Shown here piece by piece: positions 9,441-22,500 of a DNA stretch of 64,000 nt (its first letter is position 1; every line of letters starts with the position of its first letter). The notes below the pieces were generated by a model, which was not told the origin of the DNA, ran no database searches, and saw only the letters and a program-made list of their open reading frames with translations. The translations under genes and the position numbers were made by a program. This stretch comes from Gaeumannomyces sp. JS-464 (taxonomy: Eukaryota > Ascomycota > Sordariomycetes > Magnaporthales > Magnaporthaceae), in the NCBI GenBank assembly GCA_002197995.1, contig NGZR01000004.1:4216001-4280000 (forward strand), written 5' to 3'.

Positions 9441-11938
9441 TCACCCCTCGCCTCCACCTCTCCTGGCGCTCCGCAGCTCCTCAGCGAGCCTCATAACAAG
9501 CTTCTCGTGGATCCATTCCGCCTCGTCCTGCCTGCCCATGAGGGGGCTGCGCGACCCGATCCAGCTCCAGCTGCCGTCGAGTGCCGCCGGTGCGCCGCCG
9601 TCATCCCCGTTCACGCGTCCCGCTCCTTTCCCATCGTTGCTATCGCTTGCACGGATGCTTGACCCGTTGTCGACGTCGCCCTCTGTCGAACCGTGTGTGC
9701 TATGGTTGATACTGCCGCCGCCACCAGTGCGCCGCCGCCCAGTCTTTCCGTGGACGTGCGGCATGGCGCGCCTGTGCGTCTCGGCGCTGCCCTCGTCCTC
9801 GCCCATCAGGCGCAGGTACCAGGCCCACTCGACGAAGCTGTACTTCTTTGCCGGCTTCTGCTTCATGTGCTGCGACACGCGGGCGACCTCGTCGATCAGC
9901 AGGATGTGGTAGTCGGCACGGTCGGTCGGGATGGGAGGGAGCGAGATGCCCCGGCGCGGCGGTGGGGCCGAGGGTTTTGCGCTGCTGGCCTGCGAGCCTG
10001 GCGACTTTGCGGTAAGGCCGGCGGGGTTTGGTGCTAGAGATGCACTGTGTTGGCTAGTGTCCTGGGAGTCGGCTTTCACGGTATCAGTCCGCGGTCTTCG
10101 TAGACGCAGAGTATCTTGTGCTCGGCTGGATGCTGATGCGTCATCGGGACCGGGCTCGGGGCGTTTGCCTTGGGCCCTGTGCCGTGCTCGTGAAGCCCCG
10201 TCAAGGATGCGCTCTTCGTCCGCAAGGGCCTCCTCTGATCTGAATTTTTGTAGACTGCGAGAATCCTCATCACTCTCGGAATCCCCGTCATCACCAGAGA
10301 GCCGCCGGATCCGTGCCTGCCCGAGAAACCCAGGAGGCGTTTCCTCGACATTGTCGTCTTCTGCAAAGAGTAGACCGCACGACATGGTGTGTAATATGGC
10401 CTTGACATCCCGGAGGGCACCCTGGTCGCCGGGGAGGATGGTGATGCTGCCGAGCTGGTTCGTGGTGTCGCGGATGCTCTTGACGACAGTGTCGCCCGCG
10501 TTGGATATGAGCACCGTCATGGTCGGGAGCGCGAGGAGCGACCAGAAGACGAAAAAGGAACGAGGGTTCGACACCGGGGTGATGTCGCCGTAACCAATGG
10601 TGGTCAAACTGACGAAGCAAAAGTAAACGCCATCGAAATAGGTCCATCCCTGGTACGGCTCCTCACTGTGCTTAAAGATGAAGGCACCCAAGAGCCAGAG
10701 CACAACCCAGGTGCTGGTCGACAGCGCCATTGCGACCCAGCGTCTCCTTTTGGCGGCAGACTTTTGTATCCGGCGCATCAATTTGAACTCGGCTTCCCTG
10801 CGCTCAAACTCCGAAAGGCCAGTCTTGGTACTTCTCGGCGGCGGCGGAGAGCTATGATCCTCACGCTCTTTACCAGCAGCATCACTACCGTTCTCGTCCC
10901 TGATAGGTGTGAGAATATCGTCCTTGTTGTGGTCGGTCAGGCACCGGACGAGCCCCTCCGTTTCTTCTCAACCATGCGGGCGTCCAGCATCTTTCTACCT
11001 CGTTCGAGCACCAGGCTTCGGATTGATCCAATGACCAAACCCAAACTAATGACGCCGATGAGCGCGTAGGGAAACAGAAGGCCGCGTCCTAGCATGGTCA
11101 TCACTCGGATATCACCAAAGCCGACGGTGAATAGTGTCACGTCCGCCCAGTAGACGGCGTCCAGATACTGCCAGCCTTCGATGGTGGAAAAGGCGAGAGC
11201 ACCGAGGAGCAGATACATGAGGAACATGATGGTCTGCAGCATCAGTGTGCGCTGGCTGGCCGTCAGCCGGAAGTCCTTCTCGTAACGGCCCTGGTTTGCG
11301 CCCCAGGCGGTTACGACAAGGAGGGAGGCGACAATGAAGTATAGCAAGCCGGCAAAGATGCCGTACCAGAATGCCTGCGACCACATGTGCTCCGAGCTGG
11401 GGTCCGTGAGGATAAGGTGGACTGCAGCAGAAGCCACAAGGGCCACCAGGCATATGGCCGAGAGGTACCAGCCGACGATAGTTATGGGCATCGCAATAGT
11501 AAATCGGACCCTCTTTGCCATGTTCAGCAACAGGAACAGGTTCGCGACGATGGCGACGACCAGCTGGACGGCATTGACGACGATGAGCCAGGACGGGTCG
11601 GCAACAAAGGGCGCCTGGTCGACCTTTGCGCCTGGCGTCAAGCGTTGCCGCCATGGCCGGACGAGGGCGCAGATGCTGAAGGCGGAGGCGACGGGGCCAA
11701 GCGTGCCGGCGATCATGGGAAAGGCCGACGAGGCGAACCACCAGCGTCTGTAGAGTCAGTCTGTGCCGCCCACAGGGCCATGGTTGATGTGGAGTGCATA
11801 CGTTGGATCGGCATGCGCCTGGGTGCTTTGGATCTCTCGGCACATGTCAAGCTTCTCGTCCTGGGCGCTGCCGCCCGGGGCCTGCTGCTCAAACTCTTCG
11901 ACATGCCTTGCGATGTGCTCCCCGCTGGCGTCGTTCAT
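9441..11938 (-). CDS. TOK-type two-pore outward-rectifier potassium channel
   Basis: Plasma-membrane K+ channel of the fungal TOK1 family: eight membrane segments, two pore loops per chain, about 814 residues. Exon 1 is 11802-11938 and starts MNDASGEHIARH. The intron is 11748-11801 (GTATGC...CTACAG), and exon 2 is 9441-11747. Four hydrophobic segments precede pore 1, whose filter is TVGFGD. Pore 2 has TIGYGD. The long cytoplasmic C-tail is Ser/Asp-rich. Between the pores the frame changes near 10,953-10,957, with the sign of one lost base in a C run. The linker (TDHNKDDILTPI) and the start of the post-pore helix then follow directly. An in-frame ATG at 11971 would add 11 residues; I prefer 11938, whose product looks like family N-termini. 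Divergent from the hydrolase-like gene 0.9 kb away. Confidence 0.9.
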
Positions 11939-12864
11939 GGCGACTGTTTCGTGGGGGAGGAGAGCGAACAAGTGTAAAAAGACAAGGAAATGATAGGAGG
12001 AGACAAGGGGCTCGGCAATGATTAGCTGGAATCCATGGCGACCGAAAGGCCTTGCGATAGAGGCGGACGATGCGTTGGCAGAAGGAAGAAAAAGGCGAGA
12101 AATCAGCCGCTAAAGTCTGATGATCAAAAGGAAGGAGATTCTGGGGAGCCGACGGGGATAAAAGGCCATGGCAAGGATGGGTATTTTCAATTTGCCATGT
12201 ACTTAGTATCTCCTCCTACCCACACCATCTCTCCATTCGCGAATGACACGCCCATGCATGCCATTAGCCCCGATGACGTCTGGTTCCGCTTAGCTGTTTC
12301 TCCTCGTGGTCCGCTGGTTGGGCGTCTTGCATGCGGGCTTTCATCCACCCGCCGTCTTCCACTCAATCAACTTGGATGCCAGGTCCTTCCAGGGCAGACG
12401 CTGCCCGCATGTCGCCGAAGCTTAATTGTTCTGGGCGCAACGGCTGGCGTTAGTAAGACACCCACGCGCCCGGTATGCGGTTCTGATTGGCTGCCGTCGC
12501 TGGCGAGGGTGCGCCTGTGGGCACGCAAATTTGTTCAGCTCGCCGGATCGTCGGCGAGCGCTCCGATGACACCATCTGATGCAAACTTTGGATGCTGCGT
12601 GCTGCGAGGTAATCAGATTCTGTCAGCCCTCGACTTGGTATATCATACGCTACCCCAGCTCTTTTTTTTTTTTTTTTTTTTTTTTTTGCGCGAGCTGAAT
12701 CTTGGCCACGGCGACAGTTTCGCTTGTAGTTGAGGTCGCTTTGATTCGCCAGCCACAGCCAACAATTGATCGCATGCGTTAGAGCACAGGCCTCGGCTAG
12801 CGAGAAGCAGGGAGGAGGAGGTCATGACAGAACCCTGCTAGGGAGGCGTTGGTTAACACCGATC
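11939..12864. other. Divergent promoter region
   Basis: Between the TOK gene (minus) and the hydrolase-like gene (plus). It contains the T26 tract at 12662-12687 and no gene. Open frames here have no sensible composition. Confidence 0.5.
12662..12687 (+). repeat. T26 homopolymer
   Basis: Uninterrupted run of 26 T about 180 bases upstream of the hydrolase-like ATG. It could be a nucleosome-excluding promoter tract, or the tail of an old retroposed element read from the other strand. Confidence 0.9.
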
Positions 12865-14336
12865 ATGGCAATATGCCATAGGCGGCTCTGCCTGGTGATT
12901 GCCCGCCCGAGCAGCCGGGCGGTACTGCTCGGTCCGGGAAGGAGATCATTTTCGTCATGGCATCAGTCGGACGACGGCGAGCGTGTTCCGGTCCAGTGCG
13001 CCTCGTCCGGCCACATCACCTTGAGCCTGCACAACCTTGCGCGACACTCGGATAATACCCCCTTGTTGATCTACCTCCCGCCCTTCTCGCGGGCTGCCGA
13101 CATATCATCACCGCTCCCGCGCTTCACCCGCCCATACCCGACAGTCGTCATCCACTATCGCTGGCCGGAGGGAGCCGCGCTGGACAGCGTGGACGGCGAC
13201 CAGCCGGCCCCGGGCCGCGGGGTCGAACGACGCGAGACCGACGACAACGACGGGCCGGCCCCCGCCGACGCGGCCCAAAACCCCGCGGCATCCACACCGC
13301 TGCACTGGCCGACGCCGCTGCACGACGTGCTCTCCGGCTACGGCTGGATCAAGGAGAACCTGGCGCCCCAGGACACGCTCCGGCGCGACGTCTGCATCTA
13401 CGGCTCCTACCTCGGCGCGTCGCTAGCCGCCGCGCTTGCCCTGACGGAGTCGAGGATGTACACCCGCATGGTGGTCCGGGGCGTCGCCCTGCACAACGGC
13501 ATCTACGACTGGACCACCTTCCTGCCCGACCACCCGATCAACCAGCCGCTGCCGGAAGGCGGCGGCGGCGGTGCACGCGCCAGCCCCGGCAAGTCCGCAG
13601 TTAATATGAATGCGGGAGGGCTAATAAACGGCGAGGAGGAAGTGGGAACGACATTCCGCTATCTCGAGAAGCTGATGCCGACCCTATTCAGCGCTCCATC
13701 CGACCTGTTTGACCCTTTCGCCAGCCCCTGCCTATTTTTTCACGGCCCCGGGTTTAGGATCCCGCCAACCTTCGACCGGCCGTTTTATGCCAACCCAAGG
13801 CTTGATGCCATAACCGGGACATCTCTAGGTGATAGCCAGCAGGACGCAAGCTCAGATGCATACGAGCCCCATCCCTACAAAAGCATCGATGAAAACGAAG
13901 ACGAAAGCCTCGAGATCACCTTCAAGGTCCCCCGCTCATCCTACGACACTTTCCCGCCCCCTTTTCAGACCTGCTCATCCCCTCGACGCTGCTCCTCCAC
14001 GAATCCCCCACCGACGCCGCCCCCGCCAACGATAGTCGCGCTGCTAGGGAGCTGAGCAAGGCGGCTGCGGCGGTGGCCAGGCGCAGGCGTCAGCTGCTGG
14101 GCGGGATGGACAGCAACGGGTTCGCGTCGCAGGCGGGGCGGCTGGCGGCGCTGATGCGGCGCAGCGTCAAACTGGTCGAGCTCCAAGGCCGCCCGGGGTT
14201 GGATGGCGGCTTTGACGCCGTGGAAGAGGAGGCCGGGCGGAGGGTGCGCCTGCGCGACGTCGGGGCGGCCGAGCTGGGTGACGAGGCTGTAGAGGAGGCT
14301 GTCCGCAAGTGGCTGAAAGATAGGATGGGTTTCTGA
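12865..14336 (+). CDS. Alpha/beta-hydrolase-like protein, possibly mitochondrial
   Basis: About 490 residues, uncharacterised fungal family with an alpha/beta-hydrolase look. The chosen ATG (ATCATGGCA, 12865) gives an Arg/Ser-rich, acid-free start (MAICHRRLCLVIARPSSRAV) typical of mitochondrial presequences. Core blocks are LLIYLPPF, TVVIHYRWPEG, YGWIKENL and CIYGSYLGASLAAALAL at the nucleophile-elbow position. The GxSxG pattern is absent: Ser is flanked as GSYLG, so catalysis is doubtful. Near 13,962-13,966 the frame shifts with the sign of one T lost from a T run. The next frame continues sensibly (LLIPSTLLLHESP, then an Ala/Arg-rich C-terminal helix region) to the TGA at 14,334-14,336. No intron seen. 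Substrate unknown. Confidence 0.7.
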
Positions 14337-15164
14337 TGTGTCTCTTTCCTTGGTGATGCTTGACTGTAAATCTAGTCGTAAAATACCCCATTCTGCGCGA
14401 CCTACATTATCTGTTTTCTTCGATCTTCCTACCTTCGTCACGCATCCCGAGCGTTAAGGATTTCGTCAGGCTATGCCCGCAACAGCAAGTGGAGCGGAAA
14501 TGTGACGGGAAATTCGGCAGGTTTGTTTCTTCGCGGGGAAGAAAAAAGAAAGCGAAGGAAATTAGGGAGAATGAAAGGAAAAAGGATGCGAGGGAAAAAC
14601 AATAACAGGTGGCATCGGTAAAATAAAATAAAAATAAAAAAAGAAGCAAAGAAATCATTGTGATGAAATGATTGCAGGGCCGCTCCGGGGATCGAACCCG
14701 GGACCTGCCGCAATCAGAGTAATCAAGGATTACAACCCAAAGCGGCAATCATACCCCTAGACCAAGCGGCCGGATCAACTTGTTGGGAGGGGCCGCCGAC
14801 TGTGCGCCTATATCTTCAGGTGGTGTGGGGCGGGCTGCGCCTTGCCTGGCGTCATGTTGAGCTGTCCATTCTTGGCAGTATTGGGACAAACCCGCGGATT
14901 CACCGAAACACGCAATACTCTTATTTGAAAACCCGGTTTGTCATTAGCCTCAATATGTTGTCGCAATGTCGACGTACGCCTGTGGTGCTTGGTTACCATC
15001 ATTTTTAAGCCTCGTAGGATACATCATAGCGGGCTCTCCAGAGAACTTCACCGTGCTGCCCAGGCCGCACCCAAGTTTACGTCGCAGCACTGACCTCTCG
15101 TTCACGTACCGGGACGCTCCAGGCTACCTGCGTCAACTCCTATAGCAGCAAGCGATAATGCACA
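14337..15164. other. Intergenic, holds tRNA-Pro
   Basis: A purine- and A-rich 3' flank, then the minus-strand tRNA-Pro at 14677-14771. Just downstream of the tRNA (plus 14,620-14,642) lies an A-rich run that reads as a T-rich Pol III terminator on the minus strand. Nothing else found. Confidence 0.5.
14677..14771 (-). tRNA. tRNA-Pro (TGG) with intron
   Basis: On the minus strand the acceptor GGCCGCT pairs with AGCGGCC, the D loop contains TCTAGGGGTAT, the anticodon stem is GCCGC/GCGGC, and the T arm is CCGGG-TTCGATC-CCCGG. The anticodon loop reads TT-TGG-G, a 23-nt intron and then T, so the anticodon is TGG (Pro) with the intron at the canonical position. Discriminator C fits proline tRNAs. 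Confidence 0.93.
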
Positions 15165-16077
15165 ATGGCGACACCGAAACCCGATAAACCCGCCCCCATC
15201 CTGCCCAAGAACTGGCTAGAAGATGTGCCCTATCTCTACGCCCCGCAGCACTCGCCAGCCCTGACCGAATCCCAGCTGGCCGCCATCCGGGTGCCCCCAG
15301 CCCAGCAGGCCCAGACTCCCAAGCCTGCAGCCGGCGGCGACGCAGTAGACGTGGTCCCGCGCAGCCTGCGCCGCGGGCCCTGCGCCGCCGTCGAGATCCG
15401 CACCATCACGGACCCGCGGCACCCCGCGGCCGGCCAGCGCGGGCTCTTTGCCGCGCGCAGGCTGGAGCCGGGCGCGCTGGTGCTGCCGTACCTGGGCGAG
15501 GTGCACCCCGGCACAGCGCATCCGAAGGCGGGGAAGGGAGAGGAGGCTGGCTACGACTATGCATCGTCTGACTACGACCTGTGGCTGTCGCGCGGCGCCG
15601 ACGTGGCCGTGGACGCGGCGCGGTGCGGCAACGAGGCGCGCTTCGTCAACGACTACCGCGGCGTGCCCGGCGCGGCGCGCGCCAACGCCGAGTTCAGGGA
15701 GGTCTGGGACCCGCGGCCGCAGCCAGGCCCCGCGGCCCTTGGTCGAGTGTGGGGGGAGGCAGGGGCGGGGGCGTCCCGAGCCTTGTCGTCACCGTCTGGG
15801 CACGCGCCCGCCGTCGCGGGAGAAGTGGACGATGGCGGTGTTTGTGCTGCCAGTGAGGAAGAAGGCGCTCGCGAAGTATCAGCAGAAACAGCAGCAGCAA
15901 CAGCAGCAGGGAAGGGGTAAGGGGTTCCGGAGCGGAGCTGTGGCTGGCGGCGGGAGAAAAGAGCGACCGCTCGGTGGAATCAATGAAGGGGAGGAGATAT
16001 TAGTTAGCTACGGCAAGGGGTTTTGGGAGAAGCGGAAACAAGATGACGAGGCAGGGTATCAAGGAGAACAAGAGTAG
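15165..16077 (+). CDS. Small SET-domain protein
   Basis: About 300-residue SET-domain protein, a likely lysine methyltransferase. Visible SET elements are the SAM-site strand GQRGLFAARRLEPGALV, LPYLGEV, the active-site block RFVNDYRGV followed by RANAEFREVW, a later strand MAVFVLPV, then GEEILVSYGKGFWEKR, which supplies the catalytic Tyr. There is no separate pre-SET Cys cluster. A poly-Gln run (QQQQQQQ) lies between the last two blocks. Between about 15,715 and 15,820, within runs of C and G, the frame moves by an amount equal to two lost bases (or one gained). I see no valid intron there. Start: ATG in CACAATGGCG at 15165. Histone or non-histone substrate cannot be told. Confidence 0.8.
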
Positions 16078-19000
16078 TTGCAAGTGCCACCATGAAGACC
16101 CATCGAATCCGCAAACAGAACCTTGACGAGCCATCATGTGAAAACCAAGGCCATAAGCTGGGGGTGTCTCTACCCCGTCCAGCTCTCGCGATTGTCTGGT
16201 CGTATGCCTATCAGAAATAGGAAGAGAAAGCACAGGCCGTCCAGTAGGTATCCTACCGCATCTACTGAGATACAGGCTTTTTTCTGGCGCACCTCGAAAC
16301 GCACATTGCAACCAGGGTTGGGAGGATCACCATGACGGCGAGCAAAAAGTACCCGCGATGTCGAGAACGTTAGGTGTCCCTTCTACCGTGTCGAAGCAAT
16401 TTCATTGGAGGGAAATGTATTCCCGGGCCGTTACATTTTAAATCGAAAAAAAAAAAACAACAAACAATTCTTCCGGTTGCGACTGTGTGTTGGAAGGTTG
16501 GTGTTATGCTCACCAACCAACACCAGGGCAGTTTTAGCACGTCAACAGAGTCTTTAGTTCCCAGTATTGGGAAGCTGGAGCCAGCCACCGAGGAAGACTG
16601 TCAGGCGCGCTAGTTGAGCTCCAGGGCTCCTGGAGTGGTGTGCAACACGGGGGACACCAACCTCGGCATGCAGATCTGTTGCCGATCCTTCTCGTCGACC
16701 GGATCGACCCTACACACCACATCCCGGCGGCAGCAGTTTCGGCCGGTTGCGTGGAATGTACCGACCGTGGTTTTTCTGCGGGTGGGATACCTGCCCGGCG
16801 TCTTCCCGCAACCGGAATTGAGGACCATCTGGTTCCGCTTACAGGGCAATGGTCAAGGCCTCTTCCACCCTTTACCCGCGCTGTCCCCCACATCCTATAC
16901 TCTTCCTGTCGTTTTTATGATATCTCAAACGCCGATGCTTCGGCTGATTATCTGAAGGATTTCCCCCGTGACAAGCCACCTATTATTTCTGGCAATCAAT
17001 GACCGGGTGTTGCCAGGAAGTTGCCGAGTGTGAGGGGGAATCGACTGGCTAGATCTTGTGTGTGGACGCAGTGGCTCCGAAACAAGCAATTTCGCCGCAT
17101 CTGAGGGAAAGAACAAGGTGCCAAAGGTGCATGCTCTTGCATGGGTGTTCTCTCGCCAAGATCTAGAACGTATGTCTCGGCATCCGACTCTAGATGCTGA
17201 GACAGGGTGCAAAGCAGCGTCTTCACGCCGGCGCTTGCGGCTAAACGGAGCCGTTGTAGTATCCGCCCAATCGGTTCTTCTTATCAATTGATGTTCTGGT
17301 CTGGATCTGCTCATCGTGGCTCTTCAAAAGTAACCGCTGGGACATTGTTGATTCCAGGGAAGAAGCGAGTAGCGAGATGTGAGGTAGACGAGAGTCTCGG
17401 ATATTGTATCGAGGGTCTCTGGTGCGACATCGGAAGCAGTAGCCCACCGAGGGAGAAAGATATTCCATCGGCCAAGTGCCGCGTCCGAAGGAGATCCGTG
17501 CTGCCAAGACGCGGAGAGAGCAAACTACATGGGCTGCATGACGCGTGACCACGGCCGGTAACCACAAGTTATAGTGCGGGCGCCGGCAAGATATAGTATC
17601 AGGTGTGATAGTCGGTGAGTGCATCAGCGACAGAGGACATCCCCTCCTCGAAGCACTTTGTATGTGACACGTGGGATCTAACGCCGTCGACACCATCCCA
17701 GGACAGGGCAGCCACCCCACGAGGCTTCTCATGAACTGTGGGGTTTAAGGCCGAGTGGGTGTGAAAGGATGGAATCGAAGGGCCCCCACTGGTCCTGGCT
17801 CGGCAACTTTTCTAGAGGGAAGCGCGTAGCGAGACCGATGGGAGAGCATTGTTGACTGGTGGCGGTTATTTATTAAAAAGAGAGCGGACCGAAAGTGTAG
17901 TGCAGGCGCTGACTATGGCTAGTCGGTTGCGAGGAATGCTGATTACAGGAGATGCCTGGGCTAGCAAGAATACTCGGTCGACAGGTTCGTTGGTGGCAGG
18001 GTCAGCAGGACCTAGGTGAGCAGATGGAGTTGAAAAGGATTCCTCCGGTTTGTGTTGGGTGTGGAAAACGTGGGGAGAGGAAAAGTAAGGCGGATGTTTG
18101 CCGGTGCAGGTGATGAGGAGCGGGGACTCGGCTCGGGGTGGTGAAGGGGTTTGCAAGTGCCATCCCGCATCCGGCAGCGCGGAGTTGGCGCTCCTTTTCG
18201 CCTGTCAAACACTCGTTTGGCGCAAGACGGCCTGTCGGTGCTGCTCTGGGAAAGCTGATTGTAAGCCTCCTCGGTCCATAAGATCAAGGCACGCGCTCGC
18301 CTGCCTCGAGCAGTCAGAGAAGGAGACCTGATAGTGTTTGCTGACTTCTCTTTGGTTCCCAGTATCACCCACGCGTCACGCGGGAATCCCGGGCCTAGGA
18401 ATGCAAAGGATCGATCAGAACTGGCTTGTATGCCCAGGGACGCATGCTGCAAGCCACCTGACAAAGCCGGCGCCACTGGGAGGAGCCAGAGCGGCTTGTC
18501 TCACAGCGACGCAGCAGTCCCAATCCAGCAACTCGACCCGGATGTGCGCGTTTCTTGTTGGAGAAGCTGGCCACACTTGAAAAAGCCGCTGGAGTTGACA
18601 GCAATTCGCCAAGTTCCGAGTGCGTGCGCCTGCGTGAAGAGGCGCCCGGCTAAATCCTAGACAACGAGCGGCGGGTGTTTGTGCGTTTCGAGATCCTTTG
18701 GAAACAGGCCGTTCCCAGATGCAGCGGTTCGATTAGGTAAGCACGCGACCTTGCCCAGATCCCGAGGCTTGGCCCAACGGCCGGACCATCTTCGGGTGAA
18801 TGTGGATTGGCTTGGCTTGCTGGGGGCGCCAGGAACCGAGCTTCCAGTCAGAGCTCGACGCGGCTGCAGAAGGAAAGAAAAAAACCACACCATCCCGCTC
18901 GGCAGTCTGGTTCTTCCTATTCCGTGAAAAAGCCCAGGACGGACGGATTTGTTCCATCGGAATATCATCGTCCTGGCCACAAGGTACGTGTGTCTTTTCT

Positions 19001-19585
19001 CTCTCGCTTGAAGACACAACAACCGCCTTTTCTTCTTTTTTCCCCCTCGCCCCGCGCAATCCCTTTTGCCGGCAATGCTGCCATGGATGCTATGCTCTCC
19101 AGATTGCCCTGTCGCCGGCGGCGTCGCATCGCCGTCTTTTTTGTGCGCGGCGGTCGGATTTTGTTAATTAGCAGGCAGAACACAATCAATTGGTTTCCCA
19201 CTCACGGGAGAAGCGCGAATAAGCAGAAATGCTTCCCCAGCCGCCCATGTCCGATACTGATGCCATCATTGACAGCTCTGCAAAGGTTCCCGCTCGGCTC
19301 TGTCTCCCAAAACGACGCGATTGGCCGACGACTGTCTCAACTAGACTGGCGCCCTGCGCGTTGTCGCAACGACCGGGTGTCTTGGGTGCTGCTCAAAGAG
19401 GGGGAGAGACGACGGGGAAGGAAGAGTCGCTCGAGGCCACCCACCCCACGCGCCTGCACCGGCATCTGTCGCCGCCTCGCGGAGACCCGCCCACGCCTCT
19501 ATACCACTCGGCTCCCGGCCTCGACGACCAGGTTGCCCAGGTTCTAACCCGATGCTGCTGGGCGCCGCCACTGCTTAGTCTCTCG
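16078..19585. other. 3.5 kb without supportable gene
   Basis: Short open frames on both strands but no family motifs, no convincing introns and no terminal repeats. The last kilobase before 19,586 probably contains the promoter and a long leader of the Zn(II)2Cys6 regulator. Confidence 0.45.
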
Positions 19586-22500
19586 ATGGACAAGCCGGCG
19601 CCACCGGGCGACGCCGAGGGCCTCTTACTGCAACAGTACCCTCTCCAGCAGCCGACGGTCAGGGCATCGAGGGTTACTATGACGACAGCGGCAACCTGGC
19701 CGTCCATCACCTGCAGCTCGACGAGCCGCTGCCGCCGCCGGCGACGACGACAACGATGGACTCGCATCAGCTGAAAAACGAGGCACCCCTCTCCCCCGCC
19801 CCGGGGTCTCGGCCGTCGGTGGGCGGCGGTGACGATAGCGACGAGTTGCAGCTCGCCGCACGCTTGAGCGATAGCCTCGCCCCCATGATGGCTGCCGCTG
19901 CCGCCGCGCAGGAGGCTGTGGGCATGGTCAGCCACGGCCAGAGCCACGAGCCCTTGCTTCATCACGATGCACAGGATCCGGCGGCCCAAGGCGGCGCCGA
20001 AAACGTTGCCGTTGTGAAGCACGACCACGATGACCATGCGATCCGTGGCCCCGAAGGGCTCGCACATCTCGAGAGTATCGAACAGTCACAGCCCGAGGCA
20101 CGAGACCCCGTCCCCGAGGTCGAACTCTCCCGAACGAGAACCACGTCGCTGTGTCTGGCAACCATGTTTCCTCCGAGAATTCTGTATCCATGGCCGAGAA
20201 TCACGAACTGCCGACGGAGAACCAAGACGGACCCGTAGCAAATCATATTGAGTCGGAGTCTACGGAAGGCCACCAATCTCAAGAGATGCGGGATGTCCAC
20301 ATGGAAGGTTCGAACTTGGAAAACGATGCAACAAGTCTACATGGTCAAGCTACTGCGATGGACATGCATATCGACCAGGGCCTGCCACTATTACCGGAAG
20401 AGGATCAGGGGCTGGATCATCATGGTCAGAACGCACACGCCGAGGTTCCGCAACACTATGTATCGCCAGGATCACAACCACCGCCACAGGAACAGCAACA
20501 CCCAGCGCCAGTGCCAGTGCAACATCAGCAACAACAACAGCCCCCTCCGCCCCGCCTCCGCCGCCCGCTGCTCACCAGCCACAGTCTCTCGCCCAACACC
20601 AAACGCAGCAGCCCCTAGCACAGCAGATACTACAACAACAGCCCCGACAGCATCCGCTACAGCCTCCTCGTCCACCACCCCAGGCACATCCTGGGCCGCA
20701 CTATGACCCTGCGCAACAGCCGCAGATGCAGCTCCACCGCATCTCCAGATGGCGTACGGAGGGGTGCCGCATGACAGCGGCGTACCGCCGAGAAAACGCT
20801 CAAAGGTGTCTCGGGCCTGCGATGAATGCCGGCGGAAAAAAGTCAAATGCGACGCCATTTCCGAAACGGGCGAAGCGGCGTGCTCCAACTGTAGACGCTC
20901 GCAGATTCGATGTGATTTCAGCCGGATACCGCAAAAGCGGGGCCCTAGTAAGGGATACATCAAGGAGCTTGCAGATAGGATCAACTCGATAGAGGGGAAG
21001 CTTGGAAACCAGGCCTTGACGGGCGAGTTCATGGAACAGCTGGCGGGCGCACCAAGGCGAGAGTCGTCGGACACATTTTCGCCTCCTCCTTCGGCCCCTT
21101 TGAACGAAAGCGCCAAGCGGTCGTTCTCGAGCATGTCAGGGGAAGCAGCTGTTTTCAGCACCCCAGTTGCGAGCAAGCCTGTTGCTGCCGCCAGCTGGCA
21201 GTCGGAGCCTCGGCCGATCCATCCCTACCCGGCACCGACTACACCCGGACAGAAGCTCCCCTATTCGGTGAATAATCTAGCCCAAGGCTAGCCCCGGCCC
21301 CAGCCCCGGCCCCCAGTGCCAGAACCGCAAACGCCCTCAAAACCGCCTACTATTCCGTGGAGGCCACGGCACCTGCTGTAGCCGACACGCCGGCCTCGGC
21401 TGATGGGATCCCAGCGTGACCTGTCGTGACATTGACGACAACGTCTTCCATGGGTGGGTGACTTTCTGCAGTTGACGTTTCACTGGCGACTGGACTAACA
21501 TGACATGCAGGTATCTCACCATCGTTCACCCACGTTCCCACTCCTGGCTAGCGTCAAGACTGTTGTTCAGTCCAACCTTGGACGGTGCTCGCCTGTGCTG
21601 CAGAACGCCTTCCACGAAGCTCTTGTATCGACCATGCATTCTTTCCACGCCATGCCGGCCGGGGTTGCCACGGGCGACGCAAAAGCGGCGAATCGTTTGC
21701 TATCCGAGTGGGAGTCAAACGGCGCTCGCGGGGCTCGTCTATGGCTGACCTAGTGCACCTGCAGAGTCTGTTGCTGCTGGCCATTGAGGCGGACAATCAC
21801 GGGCCCGCCGCGCTGCGCGGGCGGCACGGGAGCCCGTCCAAGACCAGCTTTCTCGGGCGCGCGGTTGCGGTGGCATACGCCATGGGGCTGCGGACTGCGC
21901 AGGTTATGGAGGATGGCTGGCCAGAGCCCGACTCGGACCCGGAGTCGGAAGACAAGGTGGCTCTCCAGGCGTGGTGGAGTCTTGTAGCGCTGGACCGGTT
22001 CAATGCCGTAGGGACGGCACAGGGGCTGTTGATTCCGCAGGGCAGCATCCACGTCGGGCCGGGACTTCGGAACGTGCTGGGCGAGGCGGGCTATCAGTTC
22101 GTCAAGCTGTGCTTCGTGCTGGGTCCTACGTCGAAGCGTTCCTCACGTCGGCACGACCGCTATCTATGCCCTCAGGGGCCAGTCAGCTTGTACTAAGTCA
22201 ATCGCTAGCGGTCGGGATCGAGATGTGGCGCATGGACTTCCCGGCCAGCATCACGCCCAAATCGCATCCGGTGCTGCACTTTGCCTACTGGCACTGCCGG
22301 CTGCTCTCGTACCTCTTCACGCCGTCATCGCAATCGACGGAGCTTCTGTGGGCGGCCAAGGGCCTGCTGGACGACCTGACGGCCAGCCATGTAGCGCTCA
22401 GCCCCTGAACCATAACGTCGTCGCTCTGGCCGGCCTGTGCCTGGCGGAGCTGGCTCAGGTACCCAAGACGCGCGAGGAGGCACGCGATCTGATCACCAAC

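Noticed and set aside
18807..19547. 246-codon open frame upstream of the Zn2Cys6 gene
   Set aside because: No recognisable motif, very Arg/Pro/Ser-rich; better read as promoter and leader.
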